A DNA stretch of 8,489 bases, from positions 1 to 8,489 of the forward strand of contig JAFRUW010000156.1 of NCBI GenBank assembly GCA_017438675.1. The letters are read 5' to 3'. The DNA comes from Oscillospiraceae bacterium. Lineage in GTDB: Bacteria; Bacillota; Clostridia; Oscillospirales; Oscillospiraceae. The number at the start of each line of letters is the position of its first letter. Within the stretch, counting starts at the first letter, position 1. This document shows positions 1-6,657 of this stretch, in pieces. Below the pieces are notes generated by a model, which saw only the letters and a program-made list of their open reading frames with translations, made no database searches and was not told the DNA's origin. Made by a program: the position numbers and the translations under genes.

Positions 1-741
1 CACTACGATGATGAGCAGTTCGATCAGGACAGGGACGAGGTCCTTGCCGCGGTTTTTGACAGCGGCGTTGAGCTTGTCGTCGATCCCGCGTCCAATCTGG
101 CCTCATCCCGGAAGGTTCTGGAAATTGCCGAAAAGCACCCCTTCGTCTGCTGCGCTGTGGGCGTCCATCCCCACGACGCCAAGGAGATGGATAAAAACAG
201 CATCGATCTCATCCGCTCCATGGCGAAGCATGAAAAGGTCGTCGCCATCGGCGAGATCGGCCTTGATTACCACTACGATCTTTCACCCCGGGACGTTCAG
301 CGTCTGAGATTCCGTGAACAGCTTGAGCTCGCCCGGGAGCTGGACCTTCCCGTTATCGTCCACGAGCGGGAGGCATGTCAGGACGTGCTTGACATCATCC
401 GGGACTTCGGCGACATAAAGGGCGTAGTCCACTGCTTTTCCGGAAGCATGGAGACGGCTAAAACTATCCTTGACCTGGGCTGGTATATCTCCTTTACCGG
501 GGCGGTGACCTTCAAAAACGCGAAAAAGGCCCCGGAGGTGGCGGCAAAAATGCCCATCGACCGCCTTATGATAGAGACCGACAGCCCCTATATGGCCCCC
601 GTCCCCTTGAGAGGACGGAGAAACGATTCCCGCAACCTCCCCTATATCGCGGCGAAGATCGCGGAGCTCCGGGGCATGACGGCGGAGGAGGTCGCCGCCG
701 TCACACTGGAAAACGGCAGACGATTCTTTAAAATATATTAA
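1..741 (+). CDS. tatD: TatD-family metal-dependent hydrolase (DNase), 5'-partial
   Basis: Frame 1 is open from the window edge to TAA at 739-741 and gives 246 residues. It opens with HYDDEQF, which matches the second histidine of the HxH metal motif in the usual TatD start (…D-T/S-H-A-H-Y-D-D), so about 7 residues lie upstream. Other family landmarks, numbered in the fragment: GVHPHD at 54-59, GEIGLDYHYD at 84-93 (metal-bridging Glu), VIVHER at 118-123, HCFSG at 144-148 and ETDSPY at 192-197 (catalytic Asp), then the usual PLRGRRN segment. TatD proteins are cytosolic two-metal TIM-barrel phosphohydrolases with 3'-5' exonuclease activity, linked to DNA repair and turnover. An internal ATG at 157 would delete conserved strands and is not the start. 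An 85-bp gap separates it from the ABC genes. Family certain; true substrate not shown by sequence. Confidence 0.95.
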   Translation, partial: HYDDEQFDQDRDEVLAAVFDSGVELVVDPASNLASSRKVLEIAEKHPFVCCAVGVHPHDAKEMDKNSIDLIRSMAKHEKVVAIGEIGLDYHYDLSPRDVQRLRFREQLELARELDLPVIVHEREACQDVLDIIRDFGDIKGVVHCFSGSMETAKTILDLGWYISFTGAVTFKNAKKAPEVAAKMPIDRLMIETDSPYMAPVPLRGRRNDSRNLPYIAAKIAELRGMTAEEVAAVTLENGRRFFKIY

Positions 742-771
742 CACGCTGCGCTGTGTAATGTGGTATATTTT
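730..771 (+). terminator. weak AT-rich inverted repeat at the tatD end
   Basis: An 8-bp arm AAAATATA (730-737) is complemented exactly by TATATTTT (764-771), with a smaller CAC/GTG pairing inside (742-744 with 753-755). A pyrimidine-rich stretch follows. The outer arm overlaps the last tatD codons. It could be a weak terminator for tatD, but the stem is AT-rich and has bulges, so it may be chance. I see no convincing -35/-10 pair in 742-826, so the ABC genes may also be read through from tatD. Confidence 0.25.
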
Positions 772-810
772 CCTTTGTGAAATATACTGCGTTCTATCTG
801 CGCATATTAT

Positions 811-818
811 AAAGGAGG
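811..818 (+). promoter_or_regulatory. strong ribosome binding site fixing a TTG start
   Basis: AAAGGAGG sits 8 nt before TTG at 827-829. Translation from there gives MIEVRNLVKRYG, the standard start of an ABC-2 type ATPase, and no ATG or GTG gives a similar fit. The near-perfect Shine-Dalgarno sequence probably compensates for the weak start codon. Confidence 0.85.
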
Positions 819-826
819 CATAAACC

Positions 827-1909
827 TTGATAGAAGTCAGAAACCTTGTGAAGCGCTACGGCGATTATCCCGCTCTGGATGACGTCAGCTTCACATTGGA
901 GGACGGGAAGATATACGGCTTTCTCGGGCCCAACGGCGCGGGCAAAACCACGACAATGAACATCATGACGGGCTACTTGACCCCAACAGAGGGCGAGGTA
1001 GTAATAAACGGTCACAGCATTGCGAAGGAACCGGAAAAGGCAAAGCGTTCCATCGGCTATCTGCCCGAGATACCGCCCCTCTATACCGACATGACGGTGA
1101 CCGAGTATCTCAGATTCGCGGCGGAGCTCAAGAAGATACCCGCAAAAGACAGGGCCGATGCCGTAAACGAGGTCATTACGCTCTCAAAGCTTGAGGACGT
1201 GACCGACAGGCTCATTGCCAATCTGTCCAAGGGCTACAAGCAGCGTGTCGGTCTGGCCCAGGCGGTGCTGGGTATGCCGGAGATCGTCATTCTGGACGAG
1301 CCCACCGCAGGACTCGATCCAAAGCAGATAATCGAGATCCGGAACCTCATCCGCAGTCTCGGAAAGGATCACACCGTTATTCTCAGCTCCCACATCCTGT
1401 CCGAGATTCAGGAGCTTTGCGACAGCATTATCATCATCCATCACGGCAGGATCATTGCCGACGGCACTCCTCAGGAGCTGGAGGAAAAGCTGGGCAACTC
1501 CTCCATGGAGCTGACGGTAAAGACCGATGACACCGCCGCGGCTGTTGAGCTCTTCGGCGCCATCCCCGGCGTTGAGTCTGTCACCGTATCCGACCGTTCC
1601 GCAGATACCGAGACCTCTCTCGACCTGAAGCTCACCCGGGGCGCAGACGTCCGGGAGGATATCTTCAACACCTGTGTGGAAAAGGGACTCCCCCTTCTTA
1701 TGATGAAGGCCTCCCAGTTCTCACTGGAGCAGGTTTTCCTTGAGCTGACAAGAGAGCGCCGTCTCGTAAGGCGCAGGATCAGGAAAAGCACAGAGTCCGA
1801 CCAGGTTCCCGAACCGATTGATGACGAAACACAGGAATTATCTTATGGGGAAGCTCCCGGATCATCTGACGATCCCGGATCCGACGGTATGGAAAAGGAG
1901 GATGCGTGA
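827..1909 (+). CDS. ABC transporter ATP-binding protein (Gld/ABC-2 type)
   Basis: 360-residue cytoplasmic ATPase expected to power the fused permease encoded next. Visible motifs: Walker A GPNGAGKT at 34-41; Q-loop region YLPE at 78-81 with Glu in place of Gln; signature LSKGYKQR at 133-140 in place of LSGGQ; Walker B VILDEP at 154-159 followed by the D-loop TAGLDP; switch His189 in SSH. The YLPE and LSKGYKQR variants are usual in the ABC-2/GldA/NatA-like branch, so the enzyme should be active. Residues about 220-305 form the C-terminal domain common in this branch. Residues 311-360 are an unusual tail, first Arg/Lys-rich and then strongly acidic, Ser/Gly/Pro-rich and probably disordered. The TGA stop overlaps the next ATG by one base (TGATG at 1907-1911), indicating translational coupling. 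Substrate unknown. Confidence 0.93.
   Translation: MIEVRNLVKRYGDYPALDDVSFTLEDGKIYGFLGPNGAGKTTTMNIMTGYLTPTEGEVVINGHSIAKEPEKAKRSIGYLPEIPPLYTDMTVTEYLRFAAELKKIPAKDRADAVNEVITLSKLEDVTDRLIANLSKGYKQRVGLAQAVLGMPEIVILDEPTAGLDPKQIIEIRNLIRSLGKDHTVILSSHILSEIQELCDSIIIIHHGRIIADGTPQELEEKLGNSSMELTVKTDDTAAAVELFGAIPGVESVTVSDRSADTETSLDLKLTRGADVREDIFNTCVEKGLPLLMMKASQFSLEQVFLELTRERRLVRRRIRKSTESDQVPEPIDDETQELSYGEAPGSSDDPGSDGMEKEDA
1895..1901 (+). promoter_or_regulatory. ribosome binding site of the permease gene
   Basis: AAGGAGG lies inside the end of the ATPase gene, 7 nt before ATG at 1909. This favours 1909 over the in-frame GTG at 1906, which would be only 4 nt away. Confidence 0.75.
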
Positions 1910-4131
1910 TGCCTGCTGTATATAAAAGAGAGCTGCGTTCATATTTCTGCTCACTGACCGGGTATATCTTTATCGCCGCCGTGGTTGCCTTCACCGGGAT
2001 ATACTTTATGGCCAACAACCTGAGCTACGGCCTCCCCTATTTCTCATACACCCTCATGAATTCCGTGCTGATCTACATATTCGTGGTGCCCATCCTCACC
2101 ATGAGGTCCTTCGCCGGGGAGCGCCGCTCAAAAACCGATCAGCTTCTTATCACCTCCCCTGTGGGCGTTCCCGCCATCGTCCTGGGCAAATACTTCGCCA
2201 TGATGACGGTGTTCGCCATCCCCCTGGCGCTTTTCTGCGTATGCCCGCTGATCATCTCCACAGGGGGAACGGCATATTTTCTCAGTGATTACATGGCTGT
2301 GATCTGCGTCCTTGTCATAGGCGCACTGTTCGTCGCCATCGGCATGTTCATATCATCCCTGACGGAGAATCAGATCATATCCGCCGTCATCACCCTTATT
2401 GTCCTCTTTGTGCTGTACATGTGGGACAACCTTATCGCGTTTATCCCTTCGTCCCCCACGGCAAGCCTCGTCTGCTGCATCATACTGCTGGCAGTGATCG
2501 CCGGCTGCGTGTGGCTTCTTTCCAAAAACAAAATCATTACCGCTATCGTCTTTGCGGCGGGAGCTGTGGCCCTTACTGCTGTGGGCGTCATCGACTTCTC
2601 CCTTTTCCGGGATCTCATTCCCACCGCCCTGGGCTCCTTCTCCGTAATCTCGGTGCTGTACAACTTCTGCTACTATCAGGTGTTTGATCTGGGCGGGCTC
2701 ATAATGTGCCTGACCCTGGCTGCGGTGTTCGTGTTCCTCACCGTCCGGTCCATCCAGAAGCGCCGTGGCGGAGGCACACTGCTTATCACCGCGCTGGTCA
2801 TTGCCGCCGCTGTACTGCTGAACCTTCTGGCCGCAAGGCTTCCCTCCAACATCCGTGAATTCGATGTCTCCGGGAGCAAGCTCTATTCCGTCAGCGAAAC
2901 CTCAAAGGAATACGTCTCCGGGCTTGAGGAGGATGTGGAGCTTATCCTTGTTGCGGAAAAGGACTCCATAGACGAGCGCATAACGAAGTTTGTTGACAGT
3001 TACGCCGGCATGTCCTCCCGCATTTCGGTCAGACAGGAGGACCCCGTACTGTCGCCTTCTGTGCTTGACAAGTACGAGTGCACAGCCGACTCCCTTGTGG
3101 TACGGTCAAAGGCCACGGGGAAGCAGACCGCCATTCCCTTCAGCGGGCCGTCCGAAGCCCTTATTACATACGCCTTCGATTACTCCAGTATGAGTTATCA
3201 GGAAAGCCAGTTTGACGCCGAGGGTCAGATCACCGCCGCTATAGAGTACGTCACCGCCGGTTCCTCCGATACGGTATACGTCCTCACAGGCCACGGGGAG
3301 GCTGAGTTCTCCGCCTCTGCCGCGGGAATGCTGACAAAGGCGAACATCACCGTGAACGATTCCCTGAACCTGCTTATGGACGGAGGCATCCCCGAGGACT
3401 GCTCACTGCTCATTACGAACTGCCCCTCCGCGGATCTGGCAAATGACGAGTTTACCATGATACGGGAGTATCTGGCAAAGGGCGGCGATATTATGCTCAT
3501 AATGGATTACAGCAATCTTCCCAATTTCAACAAGCTGATGGCTGAATACGGCATGAAGCTTGAGCCGGGCTTCGCGGGTGACGCGGAAAAATACTACGCC
3601 CAGTACGTCCAGTATTACGGCTACTTCTGCATGGCTCCCACCCTGTCCGAAACCGGCATAACAGCCGGCATCACGGAAAACGCGCTGGTGATCTATCCCC
3701 GTGCCATAACACTCTCCGACCCCGCAAGGGACACCATAACCTCCGAGAGCTTTATGACCACCACCGAAAACGGCGTGTACTATGAGGATACACAAAGCGA
3801 CCCGGTAACAGGCACATATGTGTTGGGCGCAACAGCAAAGGAGCCCGCCGGGGACGGCACCGCCTGTGTAACGGTGATTTCCGCCGCAAGCCTTATCGAC
3901 CCCAACCTGACAGGCAGCTTTGCCAATATGTCAAATCTGGACATCTTCGCAAGAGCCGCAGTGCAGGATATGGAGCACACCTCCGGCGTTGTGATCCCGG
4001 CGAAGAGCCTCGGCATCACCCACAACGTATTTGACCATTACGGCATCCTGTCTGCGCTGTTCATATTCCTGATCCCCGCAGCGGCCCTTGTCATCGGCCT
4101 TGCAGTCTGGGTAAGGCGCAAACGCAGATAA
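1909..4131 (+). CDS. fused ABC-2 permease / GldG-type auxiliary protein
   Basis: 740-residue membrane protein joining two units that are separate in Flavobacterium gliding (GldF and GldG). Residues 1-283 are a GldF/NosY-like permease with hydrophobic segments at about 17-35, 51-66, 93-117, 128-150, 155-172, 186-204, 209-228 and 262-280, and the cytoplasmic motif RSFAGERRSKTDQLLITSPV at 66-85 that contacts the ATPase in this family. After a basic linker (QKRRGGG), the GldG-like part starts with a membrane segment at 290-309, then FDVSGSKLYSVSETSKEYV, matching the GldG N-terminus. A large extracytoplasmic domain follows, with the GHGE motif at 461-464 typical of the ABC_transp_aux family. The chain ends in a membrane anchor at about 713-735 and a basic tail (RRKRR). 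It is coupled to the ATPase gene and should form the transporter with it. Substrate and any role in motility are unknown. A DUF4340 partner gene, which often follows such loci, is absent. Confidence 0.88.
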   Translation: MPAVYKRELRSYFCSLTGYIFIAAVVAFTGIYFMANNLSYGLPYFSYTLMNSVLIYIFVVPILTMRSFAGERRSKTDQLLITSPVGVPAIVLGKYFAMMTVFAIPLALFCVCPLIISTGGTAYFLSDYMAVICVLVIGALFVAIGMFISSLTENQIISAVITLIVLFVLYMWDNLIAFIPSSPTASLVCCIILLAVIAGCVWLLSKNKIITAIVFAAGAVALTAVGVIDFSLFRDLIPTALGSFSVISVLYNFCYYQVFDLGGLIMCLTLAAVFVFLTVRSIQKRRGGGTLLITALVIAAAVLLNLLAARLPSNIREFDVSGSKLYSVSETSKEYVSGLEEDVELILVAEKDSIDERITKFVDSYAGMSSRISVRQEDPVLSPSVLDKYECTADSLVVRSKATGKQTAIPFSGPSEALITYAFDYSSMSYQESQFDAEGQITAAIEYVTAGSSDTVYVLTGHGEAEFSASAAGMLTKANITVNDSLNLLMDGGIPEDCSLLITNCPSADLANDEFTMIREYLAKGGDIMLIMDYSNLPNFNKLMAEYGMKLEPGFAGDAEKYYAQYVQYYGYFCMAPTLSETGITAGITENALVIYPRAITLSDPARDTITSESFMTTTENGVYYEDTQSDPVTGTYVLGATAKEPAGDGTACVTVISAASLIDPNLTGSFANMSNLDIFARAAVQDMEHTSGVVIPAKSLGITHNVFDHYGILSALFIFLIPAAALVIGLAVWVRRKRR

Positions 4132-4151
4132 TGGTATAACCAAAACATAAA

Positions 4152-4188
4152 CAGAGGCTTCTCAAAGCGCCGCTTTGAGAAGCCTCTG
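4152..4188. terminator. hairpin terminator between converging genes
   Basis: A perfect 17-bp stem, 4152-4168 against 4172-4188 (arm CAGAGGCTTCTCAAAGC), with a 3-nt loop. It lies 20 nt after the permease stop and 30 nt after the dockerin-frame stop on the other strand. On the minus strand it is followed by a T-rich stretch (TTTATGTTTTGG). On the plus strand the tail (CTGTTATATC) is weaker. It therefore best serves the minus-strand LRR gene but probably stops both transcripts. It also argues that the ABC operon ends here. Confidence 0.8.
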
Positions 4189-4218
4189 CTGTTATATCAC
4201 TGTCAGGGTGCAGCCGGT

Positions 4219-4543
4219 TCAGAGTTTCACGATATATCTCGCCACGCCTATTATATCGGCATTGTTCACTATACCGTCGCCGTTGTAATCTGCGTTCTCC
4301 GCCGCCGCATATCCGAAGGATACCAGGCTTACAACGTACCTTGCAAGGAGTATCAGGTCACTGTTGCTGATGTTCCCGTCAAGGTTCGTGTCACCGCGAA
4401 CACCGGGATCGCCGTCGGCCGCGACAGATTTATAGCCCTTCCATGTGGGCGTTTTCCAGCCGGTCTCACCTTCAGTATATACGACGGTGATCTCTTCGCA
4501 GCCCCGGAAGGCGAGCCCGCCTATATCTGCCGGGGCAGTACCC
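4219..4543 (-). pseudogene. out-of-frame dockerin type I tail of the LRR gene
   Basis: Reading the minus strand one base out of frame with the LRR gene, the frame is open from the homopolymer at 4541-4545 to TGA at 4219-4221. It completes the broken last LRR (APADIGGLAFRGC) and continues through a linker with GWKTPTWKGYKSVAAD, a common end of BspA-type proteins. It ends in a textbook type I dockerin (4222-4395) with two calcium-loop repeats, DTNLDGNISNSD and DYNGDGIVNNAD, each followed by a helix ending in ARY. Dockerins bind cohesin domains on scaffoldins or cell-surface proteins. In the sequence as given this part has no start of its own and would not be made. With one G removed it joins the LRR gene to give a 725-residue protein spanning 4219-6397, with the dockerin at 668-725. 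Confidence 0.85.
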
Positions 4544-6397
4544 CCTGAACCAGACCGCCTTCAGGGCGGGGCACCAGGAAAACGCGCCGGAATCGATGAA
4601 GGCAGCGCCGCCTGCGGAAACATAATCAAGTTCATTGCACCATGCGAAGGCGTCCTCGCCTACGTATACCACGCTTTCGGGGATAACCGCCCGCCTCAGT
4701 GTGATGCAGTCGGAAAAGGCGTAATTGCCGATCTCGGTGATTCCCTTTCCGAAGCTGACCGATCTGAGCTGCTCACACAGGAGGAATGCGCCTTCACCGA
4801 TGATTTCCGCGGTATCCGGTACAGAAACGCTCCTAATCCCGGAATAGGCAAATGCATAGGGGCGGATGATCCGGACCCCGTCGGGGATGGTGTAAGATGA
4901 CAGGGAACTGCCCGCGGGATAACAGACGACCTCCCTCATATCGTATGTGTAAAGCACTCCGTCCAGCACGCGGAAGGATGTGTTCCCTCCGTCCGCTGTA
5001 AACGACCCGATGGACGGGCAGTTCAGGAAAACGCACTCTCCCACCGATTTAAGGCCCCTGGGTACGGCAAAGCCCGTCAGCTCCGTGCAGGACACAAACG
5101 CCTCATCGCCTATGGATCTGAGTCCGGACGGAAGGCTCACGGAGCTTACACTGCAGCCGTAAAACGCGTCGGGCGCGATATCCCGTACAGTGTCCGGAAC
5201 CGTTACCGAACCGGTCCTGCCGCCGGGGCAGGCCTTGAGCAGAGTTTTGTCATAGTTATACAGTATCCCGTCCGATGCCGAAAAGCTTCTGCTCCCGCTT
5301 TCCACACTGAAGGATTTAAGTGCCGCCATATCGAGGAACGCCCCGTCCCCGATCTCCGTGACAGAAGCCGGGACAGTCAGTGACCCGATCCCGTAAACGG
5401 AGGCAAAGGCCATTTCCCTGATAGTTGTAACTGTAGACGGAATTGTTATGCTGCCCAGGGACCAGCAGTCGGCAAAGGCGTACTCACCGATCTCCCTCAG
5501 GCCCCCGGGGAGGTTCACGCCCTCGATCCCGGAGCCGCCGGCAAAGGCAAATCCCCCGATGACCTCCACTCCCTGGGGAACGGTCACGCCGGAGCCGGAA
5601 TCAAGAGTGTACGCCGCAAGGCTCTTCCCGTCCGCTGTAAGGAGCGCGCCGCCTGATACTTTGTAGGAGGTGTTGCCGCTGTCCACTGTGATGGTTTTAA
5701 GCTCATTGCAGCAGGCAAAGGCTCCCTCGCCTATGCTTTTTGTGTTTTTACCGATCTTTGCGGAGCTTAAAAAGTCGCATTCGGCAAATGCAAAGGCTCC
5801 GACGGACTCAACGCTGTCCGGTATTGTCACGCTTCCAAGACCGTGGCACGCCGCAAAGGCATAGCTGCCGATAGTTGTAAGCTTATCACCGAAGATAAGA
5901 TCGCCGTAGATGCAGGTGTCCTCAAAGGCCCCGTCCCCGATGGAGACAAGGGTATCGGGAATGACAACGCTTGTGAGATCATAGCATTCCGAAAACACAT
6001 AATCGCCTATGGTCTCGACCCCCGTATCCATTCTGACGGAATAAAGGCTTACGCAGCCGTACAGAGCATAATCACCGATCTTTTTCGGGCTGCCCAGCTC
6101 CGCAAGGGTGAGGTTTTCAAGCTCCGCGAAGGCATAGCTTCCGATGGACGCAACGCCCTCCCCTACCGACAGGCTTTCTATCGCATACCTGTATTCATAC
6201 CACGGCGCTTCATTCTCCGGCGAGTAATCGTACATTTCCCCGCTGCCGGAAACGATGAGCTTTGTGCCGTCAAGCTCCCACTTCAGACTGTCGCCGCAGG
6301 TCCCTTCAACGTCGGCAGCAAGGGCGCCCGCAGGGATAAATGCAAGCAGCATTGCAAAAGTCAGCATTATCGCCGATAATCGCAGCAACTTTTTCAT
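4472..6397 (-). CDS. secreted BspA-type leucine-rich-repeat protein, C-terminus frameshifted
   Basis: Reading frame of 641 residues as given. ATG at 6395-6397 has AAGGAG (6406-6411) 8 nt upstream. Residues 1-28 are a Sec signal peptide (MKKLLRLSA… hydrophobic core, cleavage near AGALAA). Residues 31-84 are the usual N-cap of this family (GTCGDSLKWEL… SGSGEMYDY… APWY). From residue 85 there are about 20 LRR_5 units of 22-23 residues, pattern I-G-x-x-A-F-x-x-C-x-x-L-x-S-V-x-I-P. Three are stretched by islands of the N/R-x-S-[YF]…GxLxxxD type. BspA-like LRR proteins are extracellular and often bind host or matrix proteins. After Gly619 a one-base shift replaces the family sequence with 22 Arg-rich, unrelated residues up to TGA at 4472. 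The true C-terminus with a dockerin is encoded just beyond in another frame. Indel error, strain-specific mutation or phase variation are all possible. Confidence 0.9.
   Translation of the reverse strand: MKKLLRLSAIMLTFAMLLAFIPAGALAADVEGTCGDSLKWELDGTKLIVSGSGEMYDYSPENEAPWYEYRYAIESLSVGEGVASIGSYAFAELENLTLAELGSPKKIGDYALYGCVSLYSVRMDTGVETIGDYVFSECYDLTSVVIPDTLVSIGDGAFEDTCIYGDLIFGDKLTTIGSYAFAACHGLGSVTIPDSVESVGAFAFAECDFLSSAKIGKNTKSIGEGAFACCNELKTITVDSGNTSYKVSGGALLTADGKSLAAYTLDSGSGVTVPQGVEVIGGFAFAGGSGIEGVNLPGGLREIGEYAFADCWSLGSITIPSTVTTIREMAFASVYGIGSLTVPASVTEIGDGAFLDMAALKSFSVESGSRSFSASDGILYNYDKTLLKACPGGRTGSVTVPDTVRDIAPDAFYGCSVSSVSLPSGLRSIGDEAFVSCTELTGFAVPRGLKSVGECVFLNCPSIGSFTADGGNTSFRVLDGVLYTYDMREVVCYPAGSSLSSYTIPDGVRIIRPYAFAYSGIRSVSVPDTAEIIGEGAFLLCEQLRSVSFGKGITEIGNYAFSDCITLRRAVIPESVVYVGEDAFAWCNELDYVSAGGAAFIDSGAFSWCPALKAVWFRGYCPGRYRRARLPGLRRDHRRIY
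4541..4545 (-). other. five-base homopolymer at the frameshift point
   Basis: CCCCC on the plus strand (GGGGG on the coding strand). Coding-strand reading is TTC AGG GGG TAC as given. With one G fewer it becomes TTC AGG GGT ACT GCC, giving F-R-G-T-A and restoring both the last LRR and the dockerin. A shift exactly here is the simplest single change that joins the two frames. Confidence 0.75.
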
Positions 6398-6486
6398 TTC
6401 TGTATCTCCTTCCCTGATCCAAATAATCGCCGCAACTGGCTGATTCTTCCGTAAAAAACATTTTTCTCTTTAAATGTTTAAAATAT

Positions 6487-6515
6487 ATTGTATAACACAC
6501 AACAATAATTGTCAA
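6487..6515 (-). promoter_or_regulatory. sigma-A promoter of the LRR gene
   Basis: On the minus strand TTGACA (6515-6510), a 17-nt spacer and TACAAT (6492-6487): a perfect -35 and a one-mismatch -10. A/T-rich sequence precedes the -35 and may act as an UP element. The predicted start near 6480 leaves a leader of about 80 nt before the ATG. Confidence 0.75.
6502..6512. repeat. small palindrome overlapping the LRR-gene -35 box
   Basis: ACAATAATTGT is a perfect 11-bp dyad (5-bp arms around one base) that covers three bases of the -35 box at 6510-6515. The position suits an operator, but A/T-rich dyads of this size also occur by chance in promoters. No regulator can be assigned. Confidence 0.3.
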
Positions 6516-6595
6516 CGAAAAACGAAATTTTCCCTGCATTTTTGGCCCGGAATCAGGCACTTGTGACAAAAATCAATAATTGGATGCTCTTCTTC

Positions 6596-6624
6596 TTGAC
6601 CGCCTATGTTTCCTATTATATAAT
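6596..6624 (+). promoter_or_regulatory. sigma-A promoter of fhs
   Basis: TTGACC (6596-6601), a 17-nt spacer and a perfect TATAAT (6619-6624). Predicted transcription start near 6631, giving a short leader of under 30 nt before ATG at 6658, too short for a riboswitch. It is strong by consensus, which suits a highly expressed one-carbon enzyme. Confidence 0.82.
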
Positions 6625-6645
6625 GAACCCACAAAACTGAGGAAC

Positions 6646-6649
6646 GGAG
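6646..6649 (+). promoter_or_regulatory. ribosome binding site deciding the fhs start
   Basis: GGAG lies 8 nt before ATG at 6658. The frame is open further upstream to a TTG at 6580, but that start would lie upstream of the promoter and outside the mRNA. Confidence 0.7.
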
Positions 6650-6657
6650 ACGAAATA

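Noticed and set aside
742..826. Dedicated promoter for the ABC operon
   Set aside because: TATACT (784-789) and TATTAT (805-810) resemble -10 boxes but neither has a credible -35 at 16-18 nt.
1223..1250. Degenerate ABC signature (LSKGYKQR) and Glu in the Q-loop as signs of an inactive ATPase
   Set aside because: Both variants are common in active ABC-2/Gld-type ATPases, and Walker A, Walker B and the switch histidine are intact.
1906..1908. GTG as the permease start
   Set aside because: The adjacent ATG at 1909 has better spacing to AAGGAGG and gives the usual one-base stop/start overlap.
4530..4550. Programmed ribosomal frameshift joining LRR and dockerin
   Set aside because: Joining the frames needs a +1 shift. 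The site has no in-frame slow codon or stop of the kind used in known +1 sites, and a G-tract indel is simpler.
4445..4900. Plus-strand open frame opposite the LRR gene end
   Set aside because: It lies opposite conserved LRR and dockerin-linker coding sequence, shows no recognisable domain and is a codon-bias shadow. The same applies to 5843-6379.
6580..6657. Longer fhs reading frame from an upstream TTG
   Set aside because: It would translate across the promoter -35 and -10 elements. The ATG at 6658 has a ribosome binding site and gives the normal 555-residue length.
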